Assembly: GCA_019614645.1 (NCBI GenBank)
Contig: JABWDB010000001.1
Coordinates: forward strand, 26,529,501-26,593,500
From: Stratiolaelaps scimitus
Taxonomy: Eukaryota > Arthropoda > Arachnida > Mesostigmata > Laelapidae
Length of the DNA stretch: 64,000 bases
Direction: 5' to 3'
How positions within the stretch are numbered: position 1 is the stretch's first letter; each line of letters opens with the position of its first letter. Under the pieces are notes generated by a model that searched no databases, was not told where the DNA came from, and saw only the letters and a program-made list of their open reading frames with translations. Of the stretch, positions 24,228-38,741 are shown one piece after another. The translations under genes and the position numbers were made by a program.

Positions 24228-27200
24228 CCCCAGGTGCGTATACTACGAGTAATCCATAATATTAAATTTTTGAAATCGCAGCCGGCTCTCGCGCGGTGGC
24301 TAACGAGAAGAGTGATCGCTTTTCCTCGTCCACATACATGGCGACATCAAACTGAATTGACTAATAACTGCGATAGCTAAACTAGAACAGAATGAGATAA
24401 TACTATGATTGACTTGGGGGCCAACAAGAGAAGGAGAGTTGTTCGTATTCAACTTCTTAACAAGAGTTGTGAAGTTGCCAACGATGGGTGAAACTATGCT
24501 GAGGCTGACTTATGATTCCTTGTTGGTGCTAACGCACTATCTGACCCCATGTACGGCGTTGTTCGAAGGTTCGATCTGTGGGGACATGATCATTGTCATC
24601 TGGAGCCCGAGCCAATATATATTACACTCTGATTCGAGCGGCCTAATGTACTCAATAAATCCTGCTATCACCACTCTACAAGATCCACATAGGTGTTTGG
24701 TAGATCGGCAACACTCATCTGCGATCTTTCCGATCCGGCACTGGTCATCGGAACTAATATGTTTTGTAGCGAACTTTTCACAAGCATTGTCGTTAGCCAA
24801 TTCTTGTTTTCTTTCTCACTCCCTCTCTGATTTTGCCACAAGGTCCGTTAAAATTCAACCCGCAGCCGGATACGCCGCGTTTTGTTCCAGTGGCTTTTGT
24901 GCCGCTGCAGCCATCGGTATTCCGGTTCGTTTCCGTTTCAAGTGCCCACTCTCAGGCCGGTTTCCGTACTTGCTATTTTTTAAACGTTTTTCAAGCAAGA
25001 TATCTTCTTGCATGTTGCCCAAATTTGGTGGCCTGCCTGCCGTTCCACCATCACAAATTACCATGGCGGTGTACGATGAAACAGAAGCCGCTTGGCGAAT
25101 TAAGAAGGTGGGATTAGTGTAGTAGAATATAGCTAATGGTGCCGGTTTCGTCGGGGGCCTCCGTTCGTTGAGTGGCCAAGATAGGCATGGCTGCTGTTTC
25201 GACATCTCTCCTCGGTCGATCGAGAGAACAGCCACACCGGGGAGGCGGAGTCTGTGAACGGGTCACTAGAACGAATAGAAAGTTAGTACCGACGCAGATG
25301 GACAAGCTTGAGCAAGGCAGAGGCAACGACGGCAGAGGTAACGGGGAGCGAACGTTAGAAAAAAAAACGTATTTATTTACACGTAACCATCGCAGCGAAT
25401 CAGGGGACCTCTCTCTCGTGTGTGTGTGCTGACGAATGGCTGGACGGGTAATAGGGAACTATTACAGCATCGCACCGCTATGGCCCGCCACCGCAACCAG
25501 CCGTTCTAAGGCGCTGATGGCGAGCTAAGCGTTGTCAGCTAGGAACAATAACAGCCGTACGCGGATGGCAGAGGCAACAAAACAGCTCAACAGATGAGGT
25601 GTCGTTAACCGGAAACACCATTGGCCGACCGTTCCCGATAGGCGCTTAAAACTCGTAAATGGCCCCCACTACACTATTCGCCAGCTGAAATTAGTCTGGA
25701 GCCAGAGCTCGAACAGCTGATCTGGCTGCTGCCGACGAACGGAAGAAAAAGAAGATCGTAGGAGAAAGGATTAGGCGTTGGGGAAATACGATTTCGAACA
25801 TTTTAGTGAATCAGACCTGCCGCCTACTGCAGATACTGCTGCTGCTGCTAATTCTGTCAACAAAGCCGTTCATATCAGCCACTGAGGCAAGAAGCGTTTC
25901 TAAAAGAAGTTGGTTCTCTGCTGCGTCGTTTCGGTGGGCGAAAACAACTGAAAAGTAAATGTGTATAGCAAGGGAACTCAGTCAGTTTAGTTTAGAAATG
26001 CAGGCAGATTCAACGAACGCCAACGCGAACGTGATCAGGATGCGCCGCCACTTATAGATGAATATGGTCGTCGCTGGAGATGCTCGCGCTGAGACACGTG
26101 CGCGGTGCTCGACCGCCGTTGGCCCAAACAGTCGACGATCTATTGTATTACTCATATCCGATGATGACTATATGATCTGTCCTTGACTATTGCATATCAT
26201 AGTGTGGTCGTTTACGATGAACAGGCGGATGTTGTTCCATACGTTTTAAAATGGAACAACACATTATCTTTACACTACGAGGAAATGACGAGCAAGCATA
26301 TTTATCGCCGGGGTTTATAAGTCATCGTCATTAAATAATAATAATATATGTCGTCATCATCGTCGACGTTGTCGTCGGACTTCGCTTGCCCTGTGTGTGC
26401 CACTCAGCCAGTCAGATTTCGACTACCACAACATGCTTTGATGGGAGATATCTCATACTTATTGATTGATGTGTACAACACGATGGTACATAAATATACT
26501 GATTGCTGAGTATTGATGAGGCGGCTAGTTTGTGCACTGAGTCCGCGTGTTGCTGTTGCTCAATAGATCCGCGGTGTCATCATCGTGCATCGTTTCACGT
26601 GCAGCACAATGATGAGACAATCTACGAACGGGCAGAGACGGAGAGAGTTCGATGCTTCAACGCGTGAAGAAGGGCTCTGTTCTGGCAAATCGGACATTGC
26701 TAAGGGCGCGAGGTCATCTACCTCAATGTTCTCACAGGGGGCAGAGCGACCATGCGCTACTACCATCACCCCGGCGACCGTGGGCCATATCACGAGACTG
26801 TCCGTTGTCGGCAATTCCGTTATCACCATCGATGTGTACGGAACAAAAAAAACACACCGGCAAACAAGTCCGTCATTCTTTGGCGGGAGAATTTCTCCGT
26901 GCCGAGCTGATATCGAGTTAGCTTCTGCCTCAGTGAGATGGCTGCTTGCACTTATTGCTTAGCTGTTGGCTAGAGATAGAGGCCTATCTTATCTGGCTAT
27001 TGTGTGTTGAACGTTTGTCGCATGACAATCTATTGGGCTTGGATACAATCTGGGAGAGTCATTGAATGAGCGTGGTCGAAGCGAAGTGCCAGGCTATTGT
27101 TAGCGTCGCTGTAGCCCACTGGCAACGGCAGGTGTTTGTCGACGAAGTTCAAGGGGAAGAACAACCGGAGGAGGTGGATCAAAAAAATGATGAACAACTA

Positions 27201-28702
27201 AACGAAGGTGTAGATAGATTATTTGCACTTCTTCTATTTGAGCATCACAGCTCGACCTCGGCAGGCTTCACTGCTCGGGCCTCAACACTCCGGGGCTTCA
27301 CGAATGTGTGCAGCTACAAGCGACTTATTATTATTATTATCATTATTATGCTATATTGTCGATATGCTAATGTTTAACAGTTTCGACGACATCGCCACCG
27401 CTAAAACGAAAGAGAAAACTAGCACTAACACTACCAGCATAAGCGGTGGCTGTTGTAGCGGCAGCAGCAGCAGCGACAACAACAACAATAATCGAATACA
27501 ATATAATGGCGAGGATCGTCTCGGGATGTCGAAGGCAGTGAAAGCGGCACCAACAGAAGGACAAAAGCAGAGGAAAGAATTCAACGTGGTGCTGAGCAGA
27601 TAGACGCTTGGATTGGACTCGCCTGATCAGGATGGCGCTGGCTGCCGACCGGCGCGATTATTTTTATTCAAGATTATAAAATTAAATGTACTAATGCAAT
27701 CGTTTAGTTCCGTGTGTTCCTGGACCCCACCTCCCGCGGACTGCCGACCATTCAGATCAGCGGACAAAGCTTTGCGCTATTTTTCGTTAATATTCGGTTA
27801 CAAACGCTTGCATCGATGTAGCATGCATCTGGCGTGCACGTGGTTGAGCCGGTGATTCTTCTTTTTATGGAAGTCCAGGCGCCACCGTAGGTGGAGACTG
27901 CTGTTTTGAACAAAAACTCACCAGCGAAATGCTCATCCAATAGGAGCAAATGAGTGTGTTGGTAAAACAACAACTTGTGCTGTTCAAAAACACTTGCTGG
28001 CTAATGAGTCTTAGCTGTTTGATGCAATTAATTACGGTAATTAGTAAATATTACCTTTTGCAACGAAACACATACACACAAGACAGATGATTCATATGAA
28101 TTCATGTCCGTGGTGCAAAATTCGAATGATGTTTATAGTACACACATTCTTAGTGATGATAGCGTCCCAACGAAATGTTGTAATGTCGTTTTGAGATCCC
28201 GGTTGTTGATCATCGAATTTTTTGTGATGAGAATAAGCCTCCACTAGGCTAAAAAATCAAACGAGATACGTCTGCAGAATAATAGCCTTCAATCAATTTC
28301 TCAATTAGCCGTAATCAATTAGGCGTTCTGCTGCTGTGACGTTTTTCCCTGTTCGGCTCCGGTGTTTGACCCTGTGATTGGATGTCACCCTAACGAACGC
28401 GGCAACTCCTCAATCGGATTGATGTTACTAAGATGCGAGAGTGTTGAGCACCAATAGTCATTGGTATACGTTGCTATTATAGAATGTTCGGACGAAGTGG
28501 TCGTACGCACTTTGAGAGTCCCTTCGAATTTCAATACCTTGTTATAAAAGCGTATTTTTAATTTCACGCTGACCCTAACCCTTCTCCAAGATGCCCCTCA
28601 TATGAATATTTACCCTGTTTCATCTATTATATTAATTAACAAGCAGGTTCGCAAGTTCGCTAAGCGATTAGTCGGATTAGTCGGACCATGTTCAGCCCTA
28701 GT

Positions 28703-28738
28703 GGACATCAACAACAACAACAGTTGTTGTTGATGTCC
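28703..28738. repeat. Perfect 16-bp inverted repeat with 4-nt loop
   Basis: GGACATCAACAACAAC, loop AACA, then the exact reverse complement. The arms combine CAA repeats with a unique GGACAT end. Confidence 0.92.
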
Positions 28739-30543
28739 GTAATAAGCAAATGATATTATATACAGGCAATAATTATATACCGGCAATCGTTTCATAATCG
28801 CATACGTATCATAATTGCGATGGCACCATCAATGACTCTCACTACGATTGTTATTTACCAGGCTCACTGCCAATTCGTCGCCTGTCCCTAGTGTCTTGTT
28901 GGCTCATCCCTGACAATGACATTTGCGAGTGTGTAGCTGGAAATCAGCCGCTTTGTCGCAACCGTATCCCATAGCTCTTCGTAAGGCCAACTAGAAACAA
29001 CAGCCGGCGGAAATAGACAACAGACAAACCGTTAAGTCTGCGGGAGTTTTCTTTAGCTTGTTTTTTTGCACTGCTGCTTTGCGACGGTGTCGATTGAGCC
29101 GAACTAAAAGAGAAAAAAAGTCGCCAGTGACCGACGCGAACCCCGTCGGTCGTACCCCAGAGGGGGCTGGGCTTGGGTAAAGCTGGGGGGGGTGGGTAAA
29201 GGGAGGTGAAAAATTCGAAGCGCCATTTCAGGCCCGCACTTGCAGCTCACACCGGGTATCGATAGGTTCGCGTGTACTGCGTTCGTGTGTCGGTTCGAGC
29301 TCGCGTCAATTTATGTCTGGTCTTTTGTCATTATTATAACAATTGCCTTTACGGCGATGTGTCGCCGACTTCACTAACGTCATCCCGCCAACAGTTTATC
29401 CGCGGACTATTGCTGTATTCGAAAACACACGAGCGGCCAGACCACCACTACTACTACTACGCAATCAACGGGGGGATATCGCTTATGTGGGCCAGCTTTG
29501 CGCACTAACGTTAGGCATCCGTACATGCTCGGCCCGCTTGGAAAACACTCCGACGCTCGTGGAACCATGCGCTATTATACTAAGGGCTTTGTTCGACGGT
29601 ACGTACAAAGGTTTCTCCCGAAAATGAAACTTTCGGTGTGTTTGCCAAACACGTTATAGTCACAATCGTCGAGGCGTCCATCATTCGAATTGCATTTATA
29701 TATGTAGTCTGTATGTTACACTCGTATCATATTAGTACATTAATATAATCATTGTGTCGAGGCATCGGAGCAGATGAAAGCGTAAATAGGCATCAGCTGT
29801 GAATCGCATTGAAAATTACAAATGCTTGCTGCAGTCCGGTCAGAGGGTGACTGGAGGTCGCTGAAAGTACCTGCTCTTTCAACTGATAACACGATCTTCT
29901 GTTCGGGTCGCAAGCCGCCCCCAGCTCTGGTCTACGATTGAGAATTGATGCTTAATTACGTTGCTCTCCGCCCATCTATCTACTTATTATATTAGTTATT
30001 ATTTATTATTTAGTTTTCTTATATTGGTCCTTGATTGGCGTTTAACGTCAGTTGCGGTGCGAAGCACAATTCGTGGTCACAAATAGGCTAAAGAAGTAAG
30101 TTTAACCTGCTTTTTGGACGTGATTGCTGCAGTGTGGCTATTTCATCAGTCAGCAGACGTTTATGACAGCAAACAAATATGAACGGAAAATGTATCTTCA
30201 CATTTGGAGTTCGCCCACGGAGCGGTATACATCCTTGTGCTTCTGCAGCATAGACATCATAATTAAGGAGCTTTTGAAGATTAGACAATTCTCATGATAC
30301 ACGATTGAAGTACCTCCCGAATAAGGATATTGTATACTCTGCGAAGATCCACAGCGGGTCCACAAAATAGATCCAAGCATATCGTGACATCATGCAACTG
30401 ACCTTGATAGTGATAACGGTCTCTTGCAATGCGCCTCGCAACGAAAGCTATTTCATGAAACAGTTGATTCGCAAGTGCGAATTTAGCAATTTGAACAAAT
30501 TCAATGTATGCATTATATATTCATGTCTATCCATCCGTGTGTT

Positions 30544-30567
30544 AATTATTATTATTATTATTATTAT
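30544..30567. repeat. (ATT)n microsatellite
   Basis: Eight ATT units. Confidence 0.95.
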
Positions 30568-32016
30568 CGATTTTTTAATACAATTCCCGACAAAAGATGA
30601 CAGTTCGATAGTTCCTCTGGCAAAAGCAATCACATACGTATCGTCAATGTTCAAGTGGCTACTTAGTTCGCACAGCATCACCGTCTTAAGAGCCGTCATT
30701 ATCGATTGTTATGCCATCCGTCAACGCCTCATACAGCAATTTCAATGCGCAGCATAAACTCAGCCCCAGAGCCGCCGGCACCTCAGAGCCGATGACCGAT
30801 CTGCCACGTGCTTCCCGCCTTCAGACACTTCCGCCCCCGTTTGCAACCACAAAAATTCGCTCAGTGGGCGTCGCTTGTCGACCCGTCAGACGAGTGGTTA
30901 TAGCACTTGAGCGCTCATTGTGACTCTGAAAATGTTTGTTGTTGTTGCCGTTGTCGGCTTCGTTTCCAGCTGATGACATCTCGTGGGGATAACGTCTCAA
31001 TGTGTGTTTTTATCCCGAGTTTTTGTCACCCCAGCGATAACTCATTGGCGTTGTTTCCTCTTCTCCGCCACCACAGTTTCGTATAGGCAAAATTGATTAG
31101 ATCAACTCAAAGGTGTTAACGAGAAAGGAGAGAGAGAGAGAGGGAGACACCAGTGTAGAAAAGTAGTGTGGAAATGAAGAAATTATGGAAAAATGGTACA
31201 GCACGAACGAACGAATGAATGAATTATGACGGCGATGACGATCACCTCTCGCTCTCTGTCCCTCAGTGACTTGGTTAGCACTTAGTGGTTGATCTGTAGC
31301 AATGCTAAATAGTGAACGCTTTCCTCAATAGAGAATGATGTTTGTGTCGAGCACACACCCGGTGCCTTAAACAGATCACCGTCGCGGCAGGCGAGACGCG
31401 CTGGCAGTGAAACAGCTAGCACGCAGCTTAATTACGCTATGGATAGTGTTACACGTTTGCAAGACAAACAACTCCACGAGCAAGAGCCAGATCACTTGAC
31501 ACCCAAGTGTGTGCGTGACGATATCACGCAAATGGGTGCACACGTCGACGTGGTGTTGAATTGGCCTTTGATGATTACATAGCATTAGCATTTGTCGGTA
31601 GTCGTCTGTCTTAGTTTCTACCGGTGTGCTTAATATATGCTATGGACCTATGCCTGCCATCACCATGGCGACTAACGAACAGAGTGAAACAGCTCTCGTT
31701 ACGTAGCTGCAGCCGGTGGATCTAGCAACGGGATGTGATTTATACGAGATTAGGAAGGGAATGAGAGGCGGCGCAGACATTGCCTAATTTGAACAGCAGA
31801 CTTAAGTAGTGTGTATCGCTTTTGCCGATAATTAATTGGCTGTGATTATATTATGACATTGATTTTGGCCGATTTCAGCTTTACAGTAGAGAACCGCTGG
31901 TGTGCGGTTGGATTGCATCTCGTCCATAGCAAGCGTAAAAACTTATCTATTTATTGTTATACTTGGGTCATCCTCAGGGCGGATATTCCCAAGTTGTTGA
32001 TATCGATCTAATTTCC

Positions 32017-32038
32017 TATATATATATATATATATATG
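32017..32038. repeat. (AT)n microsatellite
   Basis: 22-base alternating AT run. Confidence 0.95.
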
Positions 32039-35000
32039 TATATCCATGTAGTCTATTAGCACGTGTGCGTAGACAATTTACTCATTCGCGTCGTCGTAAT
32101 TATCAAAGTAAACCTCTCTACATCGCGTTAATTACTGTTTTGTTTTCTATTTTGATATATCATAATATTTTCCCTGTTGGCTTCATTAGTGAAAGGGGAG
32201 CCACCGCGTGTTAATCAAATAATCGGTGTTGTAATCGTTCACCATTGTGTTGATGTTATTATTATTATTATTACTGTTATATATTTCAATTTTTTTCTGA
32301 GCCACATTCAAAGACGATAGGGTGAGCCCGGTCGCCTGGTGCTGCATTCGCGTGCGCCCTGCAGTGAGAAGTGCAACATGTGGGTGCACACTTGGGTTCG
32401 GTTCCCACCGTTGCACATTTGCATTGAACGGGGGCCCGTCTTATGATCCAATGCCGAAACAGTTGTACCATGGACGTTGACTGCTTAAGGCTGTCAGTAA
32501 GCCCTGAAAAATTACGTTTAGGGTGAGCCTGAGCATGCTATAACACATGCAATAGGGCACTCTTGGCCTACCATGCAGCGATCGCGGCGACATGGCAGAA
32601 ACGTGAGAATCGTTTCACGGTGTCGACGAACGAGATTTACGATCTGCGCGATGGGTAGTGTCCAATTTCGAACGATTGCCATAAGAGCCGCGAAAATCTC
32701 CCGTATAGACGTTGTATGTGTGTGGCGCAAATAGAATAGCAATGTGTGGTCCTTTGTTCCATACGTGCGCTCGACTCCGTCCTATTCGCCTCTATTAGTT
32801 ATTTTTTATATTATATTATTGTTAGCCTGTAATAGATAGTGCACACATGCACTCCGGTCGTCCTTCGGCCATCAATTTTGGGCGGGTCATGTTTTTGCTC
32901 ACACAGCGGCGTTCCTTGCTCGGATATTCGACGCCTGACGCGCTCGATCGATGAGAGCGATGCATATTGCTGAGACGATCTTTTTCTCCACGGAGTCGAC
33001 CTTGGATAATTCTTCAGTTGAACGATCTGCTGTAACGAATCCACGTCATGAACTGAGCCCCAAATATGGGCTGTGAGCCGATAATCACGCCGGTCTCGCC
33101 TTTGCGGACCATTTCGACGAGTTTGCCCGTATTTCGAAGCGGTATATAGCCATATTGTGGCTTGCTGGTAAAGATCCATAATAGCAGTCATTGCGGTAAT
33201 TGGATTTTCGACATTCAATGATATTCTATTATGAATGCACGTTTGCGATCAGACGAACCGTGCAAGCATTAGACATTACCATGTTAGCAAGTAGCACGGC
33301 AAATGTAGTGCTTGATGCCAACGACGACATTAAACAAAAAGTAAGCTGTAGTTCTTTGTGAAGCATAGGCGTATGTGTGTTTTGGTCAGACATTGATGCG
33401 CCGCAATGTCCATGGATGTCCGAGCGGATTTGAATAGAGCTCTGTCGAAATTGAATGAAATTGTTGTTGTTGTTGTTGCGCTGTCCACGCGCACTCTTAC
33501 CTCCGCGACAAACACAGATAGCAATGGTGTTGAGGTCCCTACCGAGGTCGCTCTCAGGAAGCTTAATGTTAATTTGGCGTTAGTTTAGCTCATAGACAAT
33601 ATATATATATGATATACACATTATCAACACACACCCGTACCTAGACAATCCAGTAGATTATATCTCCACGGCTTGTCCCAGTCGCCCTCTACACAATGTC
33701 TCTCATTGTCGAGTCGCTTCGTCTCCCAGCCTCTTCGCCTCGCATCACACCTGAACAAACAATCTTTCGTTAGCACTAGCGATTTATTGACTGACACGTC
33801 CAGACGAGTTGACTACGAAAGCCGCATCAGGGATTCATCCGACGAGCTGATGGCAAAAGTTGCCACACACACCTGAGTGACTACGTCCAGAGGCGACTGG
33901 AACGCCTTTCTCACCATCGTGTCGTGCAGAACTCCTCTCGAAATACGAACGAGACGCTGGTGCTGATGCTGCTGCCGTCGTTGTTACCGGAGCTGCCCGC
34001 CCCGATATTGCCGTCAGATGTTACGGCAAAAACAAGTATGTCGTTATTGTTTTGCTGGCAGCGGTGGTGGCTTTTGCCGTCCGCTCTGTTGCTGTTGTCA
34101 TCGTTCTCGTAGTCATTCACCGGTTACCTTCACTTCCGATGTTCTGAAATTTCTGTATTCTCCTTCCTCCCATTTACGTGGTTCGGTGCTTCGCGGTCTG
34201 CTTCGCTTGTTCTTCTGCTGCTGTTGCTGCTGCTGTTGTGGCTACGGTCGCTGTTTCGTTAGCCTTGTGTTTGTTTGCGGACGCTTGAGTATGTAGTTTT
34301 GTTTGTGGTGTGTCTGCCTGTGTGCGTGAGCGAGTGTCTATGACGGTTTGTATGATTGTGATTTTGCGCAGTGTACGTCAATCGGGTGCCTGCAAGTACG
34401 CCTGCTGCTGCTGCTGTTAATGCTAACGTTGCTGGCTCAATACGGTTGCCAGGGTACGGCTCCTCCTTCTTTGGAAGCGGCCAGCCAGTTGTGTTCTGCT
34501 AAAGCATATCTATCCATCCGACCATCGATGATACGATCAGCCAAGTGGACAACCACATCGCCAGTGTCAGCAGGCGATGATGCCATCCCCTTGAGTGCCT
34601 ACGTGATTCTCTCGGACACAGTCGGACACGGAGCGGCCGCAAATGACTGATTCTGCATTTCGCGGCGTCATTTCGGTTCCATTCGATGCTGTGTCGTTCT
34701 ATCGCATTCTCGGTGTCCCACCACTTTGAAGCATTCGTGGTGTTCTAGCCCATTAGTTTCCTGCTGGATCCGTTTCGCCCTCTGTTCGTCGGATCAGGCA
34801 GTGGATATCGAAGATCTTGTCAACTAAGTGGAATATACGTGTCTCTGCTTGTGCGTGTAGTAGACTCTGCTTTAGGACCGCTTAGGATAATGCCACACAG
34901 ACACTTGTGCGGGCGCGCACACACACACACACAGAACCCTCATTGCTCACATTGGCTGCTGAGGCCGATGGTCGAAATTTCGTCTGTTTCGTTAGCAGTA

Positions 35001-37191
35001 ACTCAGTACAGACAACGAGACACACAATCGTTTTTCTATTACACAAATGACCTGTTCACCTTTTGTTCAATCTTTGTACATTTACATAATATATTGGTTG
35101 AATCGAATTGTGTAAATACCCCAACTGTTCGTGTAACTATTCCACGTGCGTTGCCGTAGGCGGGTGATGCGTGAGGCGAAGCTTCTACTATGGACTCACA
35201 GTAGATTAGGTCTTGTTTGCGTACACATACGATGATGCTCAGTCCACACGCGTTTCGTGAATCTGAATCTTTTCTGCACGTGCAAGCGTCTGACCGACAC
35301 AAGTGATGTGATTAGATCCCTGTGGTGGGCGGTGCAGCTGGACAACTTTTTTCTCTTTTGTCGTGTTTACAGGTTTTCCTATTCGTTCTCTTCGTTGGAG
35401 TTTCATTTTCGCTCGTTTGTGTGAAGATAATTTTTGTTGTTAAACACGTTTCAACTTACCGCCTGTTTAGCTTCTTGGCCGAAAACGTCACACAACTTGG
35501 TATAGATGTTATATGCGCATTTGCGACGCGTTGTTGTGTTTATTTCGTCGAGTGATTTAGTGGTTTACCAATAATGCTTTACGCCAAATCTCGATAACAC
35601 GCCCATAGCACTCGAGCTATCTGTTATAATACAATAGACCCGACCAGAATGGGCTATCGAATCGTATTGAAAAAATAGGCGGCATATTGGTTTGCTTTGG
35701 CCGTGAGACTTTCGATTGAGTAAAAAATACCCATTGCTAATTTAACGAAAACTTGTACCACCACGAGCTTGCACCATAGTGCTTATTCGTTGGTCTTTTA
35801 CAAAGCGTTCAAATGCTACTGAAGATAACAAAAATTCCCGATCGGCTAATGTCGATCATCATGTGAGATCTTCAACCAGAGTCGGTGCGTGACACAAACG
35901 CTGCTTTGAGCACAGCCTCTATTTAAATTGGGCTTCTGTCGTTTTGTTGCCGAACTTATCTGTCATCCTGACATAAACCAAATACGCGCTGATACAGATC
36001 CGTATGAGTTGCACTGTCCAAGCAAAAATGGTTATTGCTCAATACAACACGCTGGCGAACTTCTCGACGACCAGACGGAGGGAGAGCCGTTAGCGGCTGT
36101 TATATGGTTGTGAACGGCACGAATTTGCTAAGCTTGCCCACGCGGCGACGTGCGGGACTGTGAACGCCTGTGCAATATCTATCGCACAGGACAAGCTGAG
36201 AAGTGCTCGGACATGACTGCGGGATTTGAGATGCGGGCTGATCAATTCGGTTTTGGTTGTCTCAACAACTCGCTCGCTGACCGTCGTCATTTGGCTCTCT
36301 AGTGCTGCCTCGGGGGCATTGTACTGGCATTGTGTCGTTACTGGGGCTTTTGTTCGTCCGCCAGTAGCAAAATGGACAGCTCTAATTGTCTCTTTAAGTT
36401 GCCATTCAACTTGTGTTTAAGTTGCCAAACCTGCGTGAACTTATGGTAACCTTTGCTCAAATTTGCTGCTGGCTTACCACGTTGGACAGTATGCAATCAT
36501 AGAAACTCGTCTCGAATTGAATTGAATCTAAGACATGTGTACGCTGTTGATGCACTCACGAGTGACAACTGCTCGCAAGCAAATTCTGAAAGACGTCGGA
36601 CTGACGTAGTCCAGAAGGATCGATCTGTTTTCAATGGTCCTTTTCATGGTTCGGTAGAGAAAGTGGTCAGGGATACCTAATTAAGACCTACCTAATTATG
36701 AAGTGACGTATTCATCAAGTCATTTCCCTATATAGGGCCCTTCTTAGGCTGAATACCCATCGTCAGGGATGTGGCCAGACTTTCGACGCGTTCTAGAAAC
36801 GCCTGCGACGCTTTGCCGCGCCATTTATAATACATTATTGGCTGCAACAGTTTTGTCAGGTTACCTACTCCAGAGGCACCTGGGACAATAAAAATGTCTG
36901 TGTTAGGGTAAGGGTGTGAAAAATAAGGTCCACTGCAATAAATATAATTGCGACACGGCTTAATTTGAGTAGCAGCAGAGCGATTCGGAAGCACAGCTAC
37001 AATACAATAATACAATACAAGGTTTGGTTTATTAACGGAACTGCAGTCTTATCACAATGCTTAAGTTCTCGTAAAAATAATAGCGAAAAAGTGTCGAATA
37101 ATATTTTACTACGATTAGTGTTACTCTACACAGGACTTGGTATTTGCTTAGGTTCAGGTCGTACGTAATTACGAAGAAAGAGAAATTCGAC

Positions 37192-37195
<4 letters not shown>

Positions 37196-37231
<36 letters not shown>
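37196..37231. repeat. (AT)n microsatellite
   Basis: 36-base alternating AT run. Confidence 0.95.
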
Positions 37232-37233
<2 letters not shown>

Positions 37234-38741
37234 CTACCGTGGTATGGTACAATTCGAATTCGACAACTTATTTTCATTGTGGCCTAACTTGTTCCATTGT
37301 GTTATGATCACATATTTTCTATTCTCGAGTTCCAAATCGTTTGACGGACATATTGATGTGTGAGAACGCATAATGTGTGCAACGAGGTGAACCTTCATCG
37401 CGATACTGATGAACAGCATGTCGATATTAATCGGCACGAATTCGCCAAGTGCGTTCCTTCCCCTGCCGTTTAGACTATTCGCCTGGCCTCCAGTACGAAG
37501 TGACAGTTAAACCCGTAAGATTGGGGTGCGGATTAAGTCCTAGATGCGTCACAGCTGTAACGGGCGATTAATGCACCTGCAAGAAACGCCGCCACACATT
37601 TGGCACATATTGCATCAAGCAAACGTCAACAGAGATATTGCATCTAGCGACGAGATCGAGGGAGCCTGCATCGTTGGTTCTTTGCAGGCTCGGCGTTGCT
37701 TTGGCTCTTTGGTGAACTCGATCAATCCGCCGATAACCCTCTTTCAGCGCTGGGATAAAGCGGCCTCGCGAATGGACGACACAGGCGAGAGTCCATCACT
37801 CGTGAGAACAAAATCTCGCTCGAAATCGTATGCAAAGAGCGTCGCCGAAGCAGCCGTAGCAGCCATTGGATAACCCACATCGAATAGCGGCTGCAGCCCA
37901 CAGCAGGGCCGCTTGACTCCCCGAGCGGGCGGCGTCGCTGGCATTCTCACTGGCCGCCGTCTTCGTCCCGACGCGGACTGAGTGAGTTAGTGGTGGGTGA
38001 GCGAGCGAGCGAGTGGAAACAGGGTGGAAAAGTGAACAGGCAGCAAATAGTTATAGATATCGGCGTTGTATAAACAACAACTCCAACAACGGATCACTCG
38101 ATGGCTGAGTGGAGCGGCCGGCCAGCGGCACGGCACCTCTCGACCCGACGGCGCGATCAACTCGGAATATCGAACGAGCTGATGAGCTGAACCGATTCGG
38201 CTTTGGGTCAGGCGTCTGACGGCTGGCTGGCTGGCTGTCTGGCGAGCGAGCTCCTTCTTGCAGCCCTGCTGCCTTCGATCAAAATATAGTGGCCGTACCA
38301 TACAGCGACGGTGTGACAGATATATCTATATCTCTCCATCTGTACAGATCGATTTCATTATGGCGTCGACGTGGACGATGCATTGTAGCTGTGATGTCGG
38401 CTGCACGGCGGAATTGAACAACTAATTGTCGGTCTAGAACGCACGGATTGATCCGAAACAAAGTTGTATCGAGAGAACGTGAGCGTGGAGCTGAATTGAA
38501 TGAGAATTAATAGGAAGAAGTTTGTTCGTTTCTGGTAACGTTTTATTAGGAAGCTGTGCTCGGTTAAGCAATCGCCGCCAATAGCATTGCTGATGCCGTT
38601 TGCGAGAAATCTGGTACAGGAGGTTTCAGTTGTGTGAACATAGGCCAATATTGCGTGAGATTTCTGTAAATTAAGGCAAATCGTTAAGTCAACTTATTGC
38701 TGTGTGCTCCCCTCGTATTCGTGTGTACCCACTGTGGTGAA

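Larger units (their letters stand above)
22454..30543. other. Non-coding stretch; no gene recognised
   Basis: Eight kilobases of microsatellite-rich DNA. The longest open frame (24409-25122, + strand, 237 codons) overlaps open frames in other phases and shows no domain, so I do not call it a gene. Frames near 27.1-27.6 kb rest on AGC/AAC and TTG repeats. Confidence 0.5.
30568..38741. other. Non-coding stretch; no gene recognised
   Basis: No exon I can support. Two places read more like protein than their surroundings: a + strand frame at 34373-34650 behind a good splice acceptor, and a minus-strand block at 32811-33218 open in two phases. Both are discussed in the findings. The rest is AT-rich with simple repeats. 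Confidence 0.5.

Noticed and set aside
24409..25122. 237-codon + strand open frame
   Set aside because: No recognised domain, a second long frame overlaps it in another phase, and an antisense frame is also open. Length alone is compatible with chance in 64 kb.
30890..30935. Ser/Leu-tRNA-like D-arm sequence (GACGAGTGGTTATAGCA)
   Set aside because: No T-arm or acceptor pairing can be found in the following 60 bases.
16776..31660. Shared 15-mer CTATGGACCTATGCC near 16777 and 31646
   Set aside because: The match does not extend on either side, and a 15-base match is expected by chance in 64 kb.
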